Positions 1-5,449 of a stretch of 5,456 nucleotides of DNA are shown here, piece by piece; the stretch's first letter is position 1, and every line of letters begins with the position of its first letter. The stretch lies in NCBI GenBank assembly GCA_943332445.1, contig CALQPL010000089.1, positions 1 to 5,456 on the forward strand, in the 5' to 3' direction. The notes under the pieces are model-generated. The model did not search any database. It saw only the letters and a program-made list of their open reading frames with translations, and was not told the DNA's origin. A program made the translations under genes and the position numbers. This DNA comes from Bifidobacterium breve. GTDB lineage: Bacteria; Actinomycetota; Actinomycetes; UBA12327.

Positions 1-1
1 G

Positions 2-634
2 GGCGGGTTGGTGGATGCATGTGGCGCCGTGCTTGGTGATTGCGCAGTTCGCCAAGCCACGGCCATGTCGTTGGCCCGCTCAGCGAGGACCATCACTTCT
101 GGTCAGTCGGTGACCTTGACGACCAAGCTCACCCAAGCCGGTCAGCCTCAGGTGAATCGAACGGTGAAGTTGTACCGCTACCTCGGTGGCTGGAAAGTTG
201 TCTGCACTGCGCGTACGAACAGTGTGGGCATTGCCTCGTGTGTTCAAAAGCCGAGTGTGAATGCTGACTTCTATTGGGGATTTGGCGGCGACTTAGGTCT
301 GTTACCGACGACGTCGAATTGGTACTCGGGTCCCAAGGTGTTGGTACGCCCACTGATCACAGCCAAGATGAAGCCCTACACGATCTCCAAGGGTGGACGA
401 AGCGTCTTCTACGGAACGGTTTCGCCCTCAAAGGTGGGATCCAAGCTGGTCTTGCAAAAGAAGGTGGGATCGAAGTGGGTCAGTTTGCGCACCACTCGCG
501 TGACGTCACGCAATACCTACTCATTCCCGGCCTACGGGACATCGCGCGGCACGGTCCAATACCGCGCCTATTTCTACGCAGACTCCCGTAATGCCTCGCA
601 GGGGACTTCCATTCGCACCCTGACTGTCGTGTAG
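2..634 (+). CDS. C-terminal part of a probable secreted protein with two Ig-like beta modules (5' truncated)
   Basis: The frame is open to the left edge and stops at TAG 632-634, so this is probably the 3' end of a longer gene; the TTG at 8 is not a convincing start and no signal peptide follows it. Numbering from that TTG, two similar modules are visible, at about residues 20-115 and 117-208. Each begins with a short strand and a Ser-Gly or Gly-Gly turn (TITSGQSVTL; TISKGGRSVFYGTVSPSKVG). Each continues with a K-L/W-V strand pair of the 'VKLYR..GGWKVV' or 'LVLQKKVGSKWVSL' type, and the second ends in a Tyr/Arg-rich strand (VQYRAYFYAD) before a TLTV terminus. Such beta modules are common in actinobacterial exported hydrolases and wall proteins, usually after a catalytic domain, which would lie outside this window. 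Role and substrate cannot be read from this part. The class (exported, Ig-like) is inference from composition and pattern; moderate certainty. Confidence 0.6.
   Translation, partial: GGLVDACGAVLGDCAVRQATAMSLARSARTITSGQSVTLTTKLTQAGQPQVNRTVKLYRYLGGWKVVCTARTNSVGIASCVQKPSVNADFYWGFGGDLGLLPTTSNWYSGPKVLVRPLITAKMKPYTISKGGRSVFYGTVSPSKVGSKLVLQKKVGSKWVSLRTTRVTSRNTYSFPAYGTSRGTVQYRAYFYADSRNASQGTSIRTLTVV
431..480 (+). repeat. Short imperfect tandem repeat, 30-bp spacing
   Basis: The 11-mer AAGGTGGGATC occurs at 431-441 and again at 461-471, and 17 of 20 bases match between 431-450 and 461-480. It encodes the 10-residue repeat KVGSKLVLQK / KVGSKWVSLR, two adjacent beta strands of the second Ig-like module. 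It looks like a local duplication inside the protein domain, with no sign of a mobile or regulatory role. Confidence 0.5.
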
Positions 635-637
635 GCT
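632..637 (+). promoter_or_regulatory. Candidate -10 box for the leuA leader transcript
   Basis: TAGGCT fits the actinobacterial TANNNT -10 pattern and overlaps the TAG stop codon (632-634) of the upstream gene. Its last base is 7 nt before the A of the leader-peptide ATG at 645, so transcription would start at or next to that A and give a leaderless leader mRNA. No good -35 is visible at the normal distance; the best TT-containing hexamers (607-612 and 612-617) are badly spaced. This is inference from position and pattern. Confidence 0.4.
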
Positions 638-644
638 AGATCTC

Positions 645-695
645 ATGCGGAACCAGTACCTCTTGCTTATTAACCGTGGTGAGGCTCGCTCCTAG
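645..695 (+). CDS. leuL: leuA leader peptide, 16 codons with three consecutive Leu codons
   Basis: A short frame starts at ATG 645 and ends at TAG 693-695, encoding MRNQYLLLINRGEARS. Codons 6-8 are CTC TTG CTT (660-668), three Leu in a row followed by Ile, as expected for a leucine-sensing leader. There is no Shine-Dalgarno sequence before the ATG, but a TANNNT box ends 7 nt upstream, so translation probably starts on a leaderless mRNA. The codons after the Leu run (672-689) contain the 5' arm of the stem-loop at 673-715, and the stop codon lies in its loop, so ribosome position must affect folding. A ribosome paused on the Leu codons would cover or unfold the 5' arm; one that terminates normally would then release the RNA to refold. 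The peptide itself probably has no function as a product. Leader function is inferred from codon content, position before leuA and overlap with RNA structure. Confidence 0.75.
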   Translation: MRNQYLLLINRGEARS

Positions 696-747
696 GCCGG
701 TCTCCTCGCCACGGTAGATAGGCGTACCGGTCGCCCCAGACCTAGCC

Positions 748-752
748 AGGAG
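748..752 (+). promoter_or_regulatory. Shine-Dalgarno of leuA, masked by the leader loop
   Basis: AGGAG lies 6 nt before the GTG at 759 and fixes that codon as the leuA start. The six bases AGGAGC at 748-753 are exactly complementary to GCTCCT at 688-693 in the upstream loop, so the site can be hidden when the leader RNA is fully folded. Confidence 0.75.
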
Positions 753-758
753 CTCGAA

Positions 759-2486
759 GTGAACCGCAGTAAAGATCCAGTACAAACCCCCAGCGGGATG
801 CCCATTCATAAGTACGTTCCGTTTGCCCCCATCGTGCTGCCCGATCGCACGTGGCCCAACAAGGTCATCACCAAGGCCCCCATCTGGTCCTCAGTTGACC
901 TACGCGATGGCAACCAGGCCCTGATTGACCCGATGACCCCCGCTCGCAAGATGCGCATGTTTGAGCTCTTGGTGCGCATGGGTTACAAGGAAATTGAAGT
1001 CGGATTTCCATCTGCTTCCCAGACCGACTTTGATTTCGTTCGCGAACTGATCGAAGGCGATCACATTCCCGACGACGTCACGATTCAGGTGTTGACGCAA
1101 GCGCGCGACCACCTCATCGCTCGAAGCTTTGAAGCCATTGATGGGTGTTCAAGCGCGATCATGCACGTCTATAACTCGACGTCGACTCTGCAACGCAGTG
1201 TGGTTTTTAACGCTGACAAAGAAGCAGTCAAAGACATCGCCCTGCAAGGTGCGCGCTTGGTTCAAAAGTACGCTGATGAAGTCTCGAGCAACACCAATGT
1301 GTTCTTTGAGTATTCACCTGAATCCTTCACGGGCACGGAACTTGACTATGCCGTTGAGGTTGTCAATGCCGTGAACGACATTTGGCAACCCACGCATGAC
1401 CGCAAGGTGATCGTCAACCTGCCAGCCACGGTTGAAATGGCCACCCCCAACGTCTACGCCGACCAAATCGAGTGGATGCACCGCAATCTGGCTTACCGCG
1501 AGAACGTGATCTTGTCGCTGCACCCACACAATGACCGGGGAACTGGAGTGGCGGCCGCGGAACTGGGCTACATGGCCGGTGCTGACCGGATCGAGGGTTG
1601 CTTGTTCGGTAACGGCGAGCGCACGGGCAATGTCTGCTTAGTCACCTTGGGCTTGAACCTGTTCTCGCAGGGCATTGACCCCATGATCGACTTCACCGGC
1701 ATTGACGAGATTCGTCGCACGGTCGAGTACTGCAACCAACTCCCCGTTAACGAGCGCCACCCTTATGCAGGCGACTTGGTCTATACCGCTTTTTCTGGAT
1801 CGCACCAAGACGCGATCAAGAAGGGCTTTGAGCGCATGGCCGTGGATGCTGAAGCCGCCGGCAAGACGGTGGACGAGATCGTCTGGGGTGTTCCGTACCT
1901 GCCCATTGACCCGAAAGACTTGGGTCGCTCGTACGAAGCGGTCATTCGCGTCAACAGCCAGTCCGGCAAGGGTGGCGTGGCCTACCTGTTGAAGTCTGAG
2001 CACAGCTTGGATCTGCCACGACGTCTGCAAATTGAGTTCTCGGGTGTGGTTCAACATCGCGCTGACACCGATGGTGGCGAAATCAGTGCTGAGGAAATCT
2101 GGACCATCTTCAACGATGAGTACCTGCCCTCAACAGACGCTCAGTGGGGTCGCCTGTCACTCAAGGGTCACCAAAATGTGGCAGCCGTTGACCAATTGGA
2201 CTCGCTCCAAGCCACGATTTTCCTCGACGGCGAAGAGCAGACCATTCATGGAACCGGCAACGGCCCGATCGCTGCCTTCGTTGGAGCTTTGTCCAGCAAG
2301 GGTTTTGACGTTCGCGTGCTGGATTACCACGAACACGCGTTGTCAGCTGGTGGCGATGCCCGAGCAGCCGCGTACCTGGAGTGCTCGGTGGCTGGCGAAG
2401 TCTTTTGGGGCGTGGGAATCGATGCCAACATCGTGACCGCATCCCTCAAGGCCGTCATTAGTGCGGTCAATCGCGCGCAGCGATAA
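759..2486 (+). CDS. leuA: 2-isopropylmalate synthase (LeuA), leucine biosynthesis
   Basis: This cytoplasmic enzyme condenses acetyl-CoA with 2-oxoisovalerate to give 2-isopropylmalate, the first committed step of leucine synthesis. The 575-residue product begins at GTG 759 after a well-placed AGGAG. The HMGL-like TIM barrel covers about residues 40-320 and opens with SSVDLRDGNQ (44-53). By alignment to my recollection of M. tuberculosis LeuA, the metal and substrate residues are R49, D50, E188, H255, H257 (LHPHND) and N291 (GNGERTGN). H349 and Y380 of the linker subdomain are also present. The C-terminal regulatory domain (about 430-570) keeps every residue I recall lining the leucine pocket: G500, G502, A505, Y523, A527 and A534. 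Feedback inhibition by leucine is therefore expected, on top of the leader RNA upstream. The length matches the long actinobacterial form. recO follows after 12 nt, in the same reading frame, with no terminator between them. Function is very secure. Confidence 0.97.
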   Translation: MNRSKDPVQTPSGMPIHKYVPFAPIVLPDRTWPNKVITKAPIWSSVDLRDGNQALIDPMTPARKMRMFELLVRMGYKEIEVGFPSASQTDFDFVRELIEGDHIPDDVTIQVLTQARDHLIARSFEAIDGCSSAIMHVYNSTSTLQRSVVFNADKEAVKDIALQGARLVQKYADEVSSNTNVFFEYSPESFTGTELDYAVEVVNAVNDIWQPTHDRKVIVNLPATVEMATPNVYADQIEWMHRNLAYRENVILSLHPHNDRGTGVAAAELGYMAGADRIEGCLFGNGERTGNVCLVTLGLNLFSQGIDPMIDFTGIDEIRRTVEYCNQLPVNERHPYAGDLVYTAFSGSHQDAIKKGFERMAVDAEAAGKTVDEIVWGVPYLPIDPKDLGRSYEAVIRVNSQSGKGGVAYLLKSEHSLDLPRRLQIEFSGVVQHRADTDGGEISAEEIWTIFNDEYLPSTDAQWGRLSLKGHQNVAAVDQLDSLQATIFLDGEEQTIHGTGNGPIAAFVGALSSKGFDVRVLDYHEHALSAGGDARAAAYLECSVAGEVFWGVGIDANIVTASLKAVISAVNRAQR

Positions 2487-2498
2487 AGCGGTGACCTG

Positions 2499-3275
2499 CT
2501 GAAGAGTTATGGTGACGATGCGATCGTGCTTCGCACCCACAAGTTGGGTGAAGCCGATCGCATTGTCACGTTTTTGACGCATCACTTTGGACAAGTGCGC
2601 GCTGTTGCTAAGGGCGTTCGTAAAACCAATTCGCGTTTCGGTGCACGCGTAGAGCCATTCGCTCACGTAGCCGTCCAGTTTCATCAAGGGCGCGGCAATC
2701 TCGACACCGTCACCCAGGTGATCACCCACGACGCGTTCGGCGGTGACATCTCGCGCGATTACGGCCGCTACACCACCGGTAGCGCCATGTTGGAAATCGC
2801 TGAACGATTGACCAATCACGAACGTGAACCAGCAGTTGATCAATACATGCTGTTGCTCGGTGGCTTGCGTGCCTTGAGTAAGCAGGAACACGCACCCGGT
2901 TTGATCTTGGACGCCTATCTCTTGCGCTCCATGGCGGTGGCCGGATGGGCCATGGCCTTTGACGACTGTGCCAAGTGCGGTGTGCCGGGCCCGCATCGCG
3001 CGTTCGCGTTGAGCGCAGGGGGAGTGGTGTGCCCGAACTGCCGCCCGGCTGGGGCCGCCAACCCGGCGCCGCAAAGCCTGGAGCTCATTGGCGCTTTGCT
3101 GTCGAGCGACTGGGCTGTGGCCGATGCATCCGACGAACGCACGCGGCGTGAAGTCGCTGGACTGACGGCTGCATTTGCTCAGTATCACTTGGAATCAGGG
3201 CTACGTTCACTACGGTTAGTTGATCGCACTGAGCAGGTGCAGGATGTCGATACACCGCCACCAGGAGAGTCGTGA
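2499..3275 (+). CDS. recO: DNA repair protein RecO (probable CTG start)
   Basis: RecO mediates recombinational repair by helping RecR load RecA onto single-stranded DNA coated with SSB. The N-terminal OB-fold is recognised by AIVLRTHKLGEADRIVTFLT (from residue 8) and the GVRK motif that follows. An alpha-helical domain comes next, then a Cys4 zinc site with C157 and C160 (CAKC), C178 and C181 (CPNC). Length is about 258 residues, usual for the family. The start is a problem: the only conventional start near the 5' end is GTG 2526, which would begin at V-L-R-T and delete the first OB strand. The residues KSYGDDAI encoded upstream fit the family (typically x-Y-R-D-D-A/G-I-V-L-R). No ATG, GTG or TTG occurs in frame between the leuA stop (2484-2486) and 2526, only CTG at 2496 and 2499. 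I choose CTG 2499, with weak GGTGA (2490-2494) upstream. The 3' end overlaps uppS by 4 nt (GTGA), indicating translational coupling. Function is secure; the start is inferred. Confidence 0.92.
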   Translation: MKSYGDDAIVLRTHKLGEADRIVTFLTHHFGQVRAVAKGVRKTNSRFGARVEPFAHVAVQFHQGRGNLDTVTQVITHDAFGGDISRDYGRYTTGSAMLEIAERLTNHEREPAVDQYMLLLGGLRALSKQEHAPGLILDAYLLRSMAVAGWAMAFDDCAKCGVPGPHRAFALSAGGVVCPNCRPAGAANPAPQSLELIGALLSSDWAVADASDERTRREVAGLTAAFAQYHLESGLRSLRLVDRTEQVQDVDTPPPGES

Positions 3276-4048
3276 AGCGCCAATTCCAGTCACCACCACC
3301 TCACCCCAGCGGTGCGATTGCTCCGGTGATTGATTCAGAGTTGGTGCCCAAGCACGTAGCGATTGTGATGGATGGCAACGGGCGATGGGCCAAAGAGCGT
3401 GGCCTAGCGCGCACTGCTGGACATGAGGCCGGCGAAGCGGCGTTACTTGATGTGGTGCAAGGTGCCATCGAGATCGGTGTCACCCACGTTTCGGCGTACG
3501 CCTTTTCCACCGAGAACTGGAAGCGATCACCCGATGAGGTCCGATTCCTGATGGGCTTCAATCGTGATGTCATTCGTCGTCGTCGCGACGAAATGGACGC
3601 CATGGGTGTTCGCGTGCGGTGGGCTGGCCGGCGACCGAAGCTGTGGAAGTCGGTCATTGATGAACTCGAATCTGCCGAGCGTATGACGGCAAAAAACGAT
3701 GTCTTGACCCTGACGATGTGTGTGAACTACGGCGGACGGGCCGAAATTGCGGACGCCGCCGCGGCCCTGGCCGCCGACGTTAAGGCAGGTCGCCTCGATC
3801 CCAAGCGGGTGGATCAGCGCACCTTCGCCAAATACTTGGACGAGCCAGATATGCCCGATGTTGACCTGTTTGTGCGCACCTCGGGTGAGCAGCGAATCAG
3901 CAACTTCCTCCTGTGGCAAAGCGCGTACGCGGAATTTGTCTTTCTTGATGAACTGTGGCCGGATGTGGATCGCCGACACCTGTGGCGTGCGGTGGAGCAG
4001 TACGCATCGCGCGATCGCCGTTATGGCGGGGCACAACCCAACGCTTAA
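3272..4048 (+). CDS. uppS: Isoprenyl transferase (cis-prenyl diphosphate synthase, UppS type)
   Basis: This enzyme adds isopentenyl diphosphate units in cis to an allylic starter, making the long polyprenyl diphosphate that becomes the lipid carrier for peptidoglycan and other wall polymers. It acts at the cytoplasmic face of the membrane. Family motifs in order: HVAIVMDGNGRWA (28-40) with catalytic D34, FSTENW (78-83), NYGGR (152-156), RTSGEQRISNFLLWQ (202-216), and YAEFVF with E221, which aligns with the metal-ligand Glu of E. coli UppS. The N-terminal extension with PPPHPSG is typical of actinobacterial members. Length is 258 residues. The start GTG 3272 is preceded by AGGAG (3263-3267) and lies inside the recO stop (GTGA). 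Final chain length (C50 as in mycobacterial decaprenyl synthase, or C55) cannot be read from sequence by eye. The gene ends convergently on zur, with the two stop codons overlapping. Confidence 0.96.
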   Translation: MKRQFQSPPPHPSGAIAPVIDSELVPKHVAIVMDGNGRWAKERGLARTAGHEAGEAALLDVVQGAIEIGVTHVSAYAFSTENWKRSPDEVRFLMGFNRDVIRRRRDEMDAMGVRVRWAGRRPKLWKSVIDELESAERMTAKNDVLTLTMCVNYGGRAEIADAAAALAADVKAGRLDPKRVDQRTFAKYLDEPDMPDVDLFVRTSGEQRISNFLLWQSAYAEFVFLDELWPDVDRRHLWRAVEQYASRDRRYGGAQPNA

Positions 4049-4431
4049 GGCTGGCAGGTGCTACAGACGCCAAAAATTTCGACGACGTGGCTTACATCAG
4101 TAAATTCATTGGTTGATGCCACATCGTGTGCCCAACGTTCCACGTCAGGACCTTCCACTTCGACGGTGCGACCACAGGTTCGACATACCAAGTGGTGGTG
4201 GTGCGCGGTTCCTGCACATCGGCGGTAGACCATCTCGCCATCATCGCGTCGGATGACATCGACTTCGCCGGCTTCCACCAGTCCTTGCAAACTGCGATAG
4301 ACCGTGGTCAGTCCGACGGGGGCGGCGCTGGTGCGTAGTTGAGCAAAGATCTCTTGGGCGCTTTGAAACTGACTTCCAGCCGTCAGGAGTTCGGCGATGG
4401 CAGTGCGTTGTTTGGTCGATCGCTGACTCAT
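4045..4431 (-). CDS. zur: Zinc uptake regulator Zur (Fur family repressor)
   Basis: Zur is a dimeric winged-helix repressor that binds DNA when loaded with zinc and shuts off zinc uptake genes. The 128-residue product has the DNA-binding domain at about 1-75 (recognition-helix region GLTTVYRSLQGL, 40-51) and the dimerisation domain after it. All three zinc sites I recall from Streptomyces coelicolor Zur are present at a constant offset of 7 residues: structural C83, C86, C123, C126; regulatory D58, C72, H78, H80; and second regulatory H77, H79, E98, H115. That supports Zur over Fur or PerR. ATG 4431 is chosen because it overlaps the TGA of the upstream transporter gene as ATGA and has GGTGG 4 nt before it; an in-frame GTG at 4455 would add only a Gly/Arg-rich tail. 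Its placement behind the ZIP gene and the Zur-type box at 5177-5197 implies autorepression. The location next to uppS matches what I recall of Streptomyces and mycobacteria. Confidence 0.92.
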   Translation of the reverse strand: MSQRSTKQRTAIAELLTAGSQFQSAQEIFAQLRTSAAPVGLTTVYRSLQGLVEAGEVDVIRRDDGEMVYRRCAGTAHHHHLVCRTCGRTVEVEGPDVERWAHDVASTNEFTDVSHVVEIFGVCSTCQP

Positions 4432-5159
4432 GCCACCACCGCCACGACGCCCCACATGGCCAGGACTCCTACCCCGGTCGAGACCAGTGTCAGCCGAGCT
4501 GGGTGGCGGCTGTGGGCTTCGGGGAGGATGTCGGCGGCGGCCAGGTAGGTCAAGAAGCCGGCAAAGACGCCAAGATAAATCGCGAGGACCGAATCAGGAA
4601 CCGTGAAGAACAACGTGCTGACCACTCCGAGTGCAGGTGCTAGTGCATCGGCGGCCAACATCCGGATCGCATGTTTGCGATCATTGCCATGACGCAACAT
4701 GATGCCCACCGTGTTCAGACCATCGGCAAAGTCATGAGTTAAAACAGCGAAGGCAACGGCTAAACCAATGCCTTGGGAGATTTGAAATCCCAAACCGATC
4801 GCGACACCATCAAAGAACGAGTGCAGTGCAAGTCCACCGGCGCCCAACCAACCCACGCGTGTATGCGCGTGCGAGTGCTGGCCGTAGTCCGAATCGGGTG
4901 GCTCGTGGACGCCCGCACTGCGTTCAAGAATGTGCAGTCCAAGAAATCCGGCAACAAAGGCCAACATCACGACGGGAACTCGACCGAAGGTATCCGTGTT
5001 GAGTTCAAAAATTTCCGGAAGCAGATCAAAGGCAACAAGTCCGAGAAGTACTCCTCCGGACAAGCCCAAAATCAAGTGCAAGCGATCCTTGGCTTTCAAG
5101 GCAACGATCCCGCCAAGGGCAGTAGCTGCAACGGTCAGGACGGCGAAGAGAAGAGGCAT
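4428..5159 (-). CDS. ZIP-family metal transporter, probable zinc importer
   Basis: An integral membrane protein of 243 residues with about eight hydrophobic segments, as in the ZIP family. Counting from the alternative GTG at 5165, the segments fall near residues 4-22, 32-50, 63-81, 107-129, 132-157, 171-190, 192-212 and 224-245. The binuclear metal-site helices are recognisable: LHSFFDGVAIG (H115, D119) in the fourth and LTHDFADGLN (H144, D145, D148) in the fifth. The loop between helices 3 and 4 is His-rich (H87, H97, H99, H101), typical of ZIP proteins. Uptake of zinc is inferred from the Zur-type operator directly upstream and from zur being the next gene, overlapping by ATGA; the family can also carry iron or manganese. 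ATG 5159 is preferred because a TATTAA -10 box ends at 5169, so the transcript would begin near 5159-5163; GTG 5165 (two residues longer) lies too close to that box. No clear Shine-Dalgarno is visible, so a leaderless mRNA is likely. Confidence 0.88.
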   Translation of the reverse strand: MPLLFAVLTVAATALGGIVALKAKDRLHLILGLSGGVLLGLVAFDLLPEIFELNTDTFGRVPVVMLAFVAGFLGLHILERSAGVHEPPDSDYGQHSHAHTRVGWLGAGGLALHSFFDGVAIGLGFQISQGIGLAVAFAVLTHDFADGLNTVGIMLRHGNDRKHAIRMLAADALAPALGVVSTLFFTVPDSVLAIYLGVFAGFLTYLAAADILPEAHSRHPARLTLVSTGVGVLAMWGVVAVVA

Positions 5160-5168
5160 AGCCACACT

Positions 5169-5174
5169 TTAATA
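5169..5174 (-). promoter_or_regulatory. Candidate -10 box of the ZIP-zur operon
   Basis: TATTAA on the minus strand (5174 to 5169) fits TANNNT poorly at its last base but resembles TATAAT at four of six positions. It ends 9 nt before ATG 5159 and begins 2 nt after the Zur palindrome. The expected -35 position (about 5192-5197) lies inside the palindrome and has no good consensus match. Inference from position. Confidence 0.4.
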
Positions 5175-5176
5175 CG

Positions 5177-5197
5177 AAATGAAAACCATTTTCATTT
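5177..5197. promoter_or_regulatory. Zur-type operator (perfect 9-3-9 inverted repeat)
   Basis: Read on the minus strand, the core is TGAAAATGGTTTTCA (5194 to 5180), and the symmetry extends 3 bp further on each side, giving a perfect 9-bp inverted repeat around a 3-bp centre. It closely matches the actinobacterial Zur-box pattern as I recall it (TGAAAATGATTTTCA-like). It lies immediately upstream of the TATTAA -10 box of the ZIP gene, so bound Zur would block RNA polymerase. The genes it would control are the ZIP transporter and zur itself. Confidence 0.82.
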
Positions 5198-5203
5198 AGG
5201 GGG

Positions 5204-5449
5204 CTACCCAACGATCTGGGAAATACCCACGCCGGCCACGGCAAGCACGACCAGCAGGCGCAAGAGCCGCCCAGTAGGGGCTACGACGGGCCAGGACAGC
5301 AAGAGGAGCCAGCCAATAAAGGTGGCCAAAATCAGCAGCAGGACCCCGCCTAGGGGGTTACTGAGCAAGAGCCCGCCAACTAGCAGCGCGGTCAGTCCCA
5401 CCACGAAGGCCCACCGAGGCAAAGCAGTAATGCGGACCAGCAGCGGCAT
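5204..5449 (-). CDS. Small hydrophobic membrane protein, three predicted helices
   Basis: An 81-residue, strongly hydrophobic product with likely membrane helices near residues 13-30, 33-51 and 63-80. The most distinctive stretch is GWLLLLSWPVVAPTGRLLRLLVV (46-68), with a Ser-Trp-Pro at the end of helix 2, a short polar turn and an Arg-containing start of helix 3. Small actinobacterial membrane proteins with this GWL..SWP...GRLLRL pattern are familiar to me and may correspond to DUF6703, but I cannot confirm that. No function is known. ATG 5449 is the first visible start, but the frame stays open to the right edge and no Shine-Dalgarno is visible, so the true start could lie outside the window. 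The gene ends at TAG 5206-5204, 7 bp before the Zur palindrome, so it lies upstream of the operator and is not expected to belong to the Zur-controlled transcript. Confidence 0.65.
   Translation of the reverse strand: MPLLVRITALPRWAFVVGLTALLVGGLLLSNPLGGVLLLILATFIGWLLLLSWPVVAPTGRLLRLLVVLAVAGVGISQIVG

Larger units (their letters stand above)
645..758 (+). promoter_or_regulatory. LEU-type leader RNA of leuA: stem-loop with pseudoknot to the ribosome binding site
   Basis: A 12-bp stem pairs 673-684 with 704-715 (one G-T wobble at 680/708) and closes a 19-nt loop at 685-703. The loop is complementary to the leuA ribosome binding region in two blocks: GCTCCT (688-693) with AGGAGC (748-753, which contains the Shine-Dalgarno), and GGTCT (699-703) with AGACC (738-742). 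An alternative pairing is CTAGG (692-696) with CCTAG (741-745). Any of these makes a pseudoknot, and the first masks the ribosome binding site. A small hairpin (GGCG 721-724 with CGCC 732-735) may sit between them. A conserved pseudoknot called the LEU element is known upstream of leuA in most Actinobacteria, and I place this in that class. There is no U-run after the stem (AGATAGG follows), so control of translation initiation is more likely than transcription termination. The pairing is seen in the sequence; the mechanism is inferred. Confidence 0.75.

Noticed and set aside
673..715. 12-bp GC-rich stem-loop as an intrinsic terminator
   Set aside because: It is followed by AGATAGGCG, with no U-run, and the loop complementarity to the leuA ribosome binding site explains it better as part of a translational leader.
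721..735. Small GGCG/CGCC hairpin as an independent element
   Set aside because: It has only 4 bp and a 7-nt loop; it may be a minor part of the leader fold but is too weak to list alone.
1638..2057. Minus-strand open frame of 139 codons inside leuA
   Set aside because: It is antisense to the conserved LeuA catalytic region and is explained by third-position GC bias.
2343..3188. Long minus-strand open frame of 281 codons across the leuA end and recO
   Set aside because: It lies opposite two certain genes, has low-complexity shadow composition, and resembles no family I know.
3527..4036. Minus-strand open frame of 169 codons inside uppS
   Set aside because: It is the antisense shadow of conserved UppS motifs; its position downstream of zur is tempting, but no ribosome binding site or recognisable domain is present.
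4432..4455. Upstream GTG start for zur adding a Gly/Arg tail
   Set aside because: ATG 4431 forms an ATGA overlap with the ZIP stop, has GGTGG before it, and gives the usual Zur N-terminus.
5177..5197. Palindrome as a terminator for the small membrane-protein gene
   Set aside because: The stem would be AT-rich with a 3-nt loop and no trailing U-run, whereas its sequence and promoter position fit a Zur operator.
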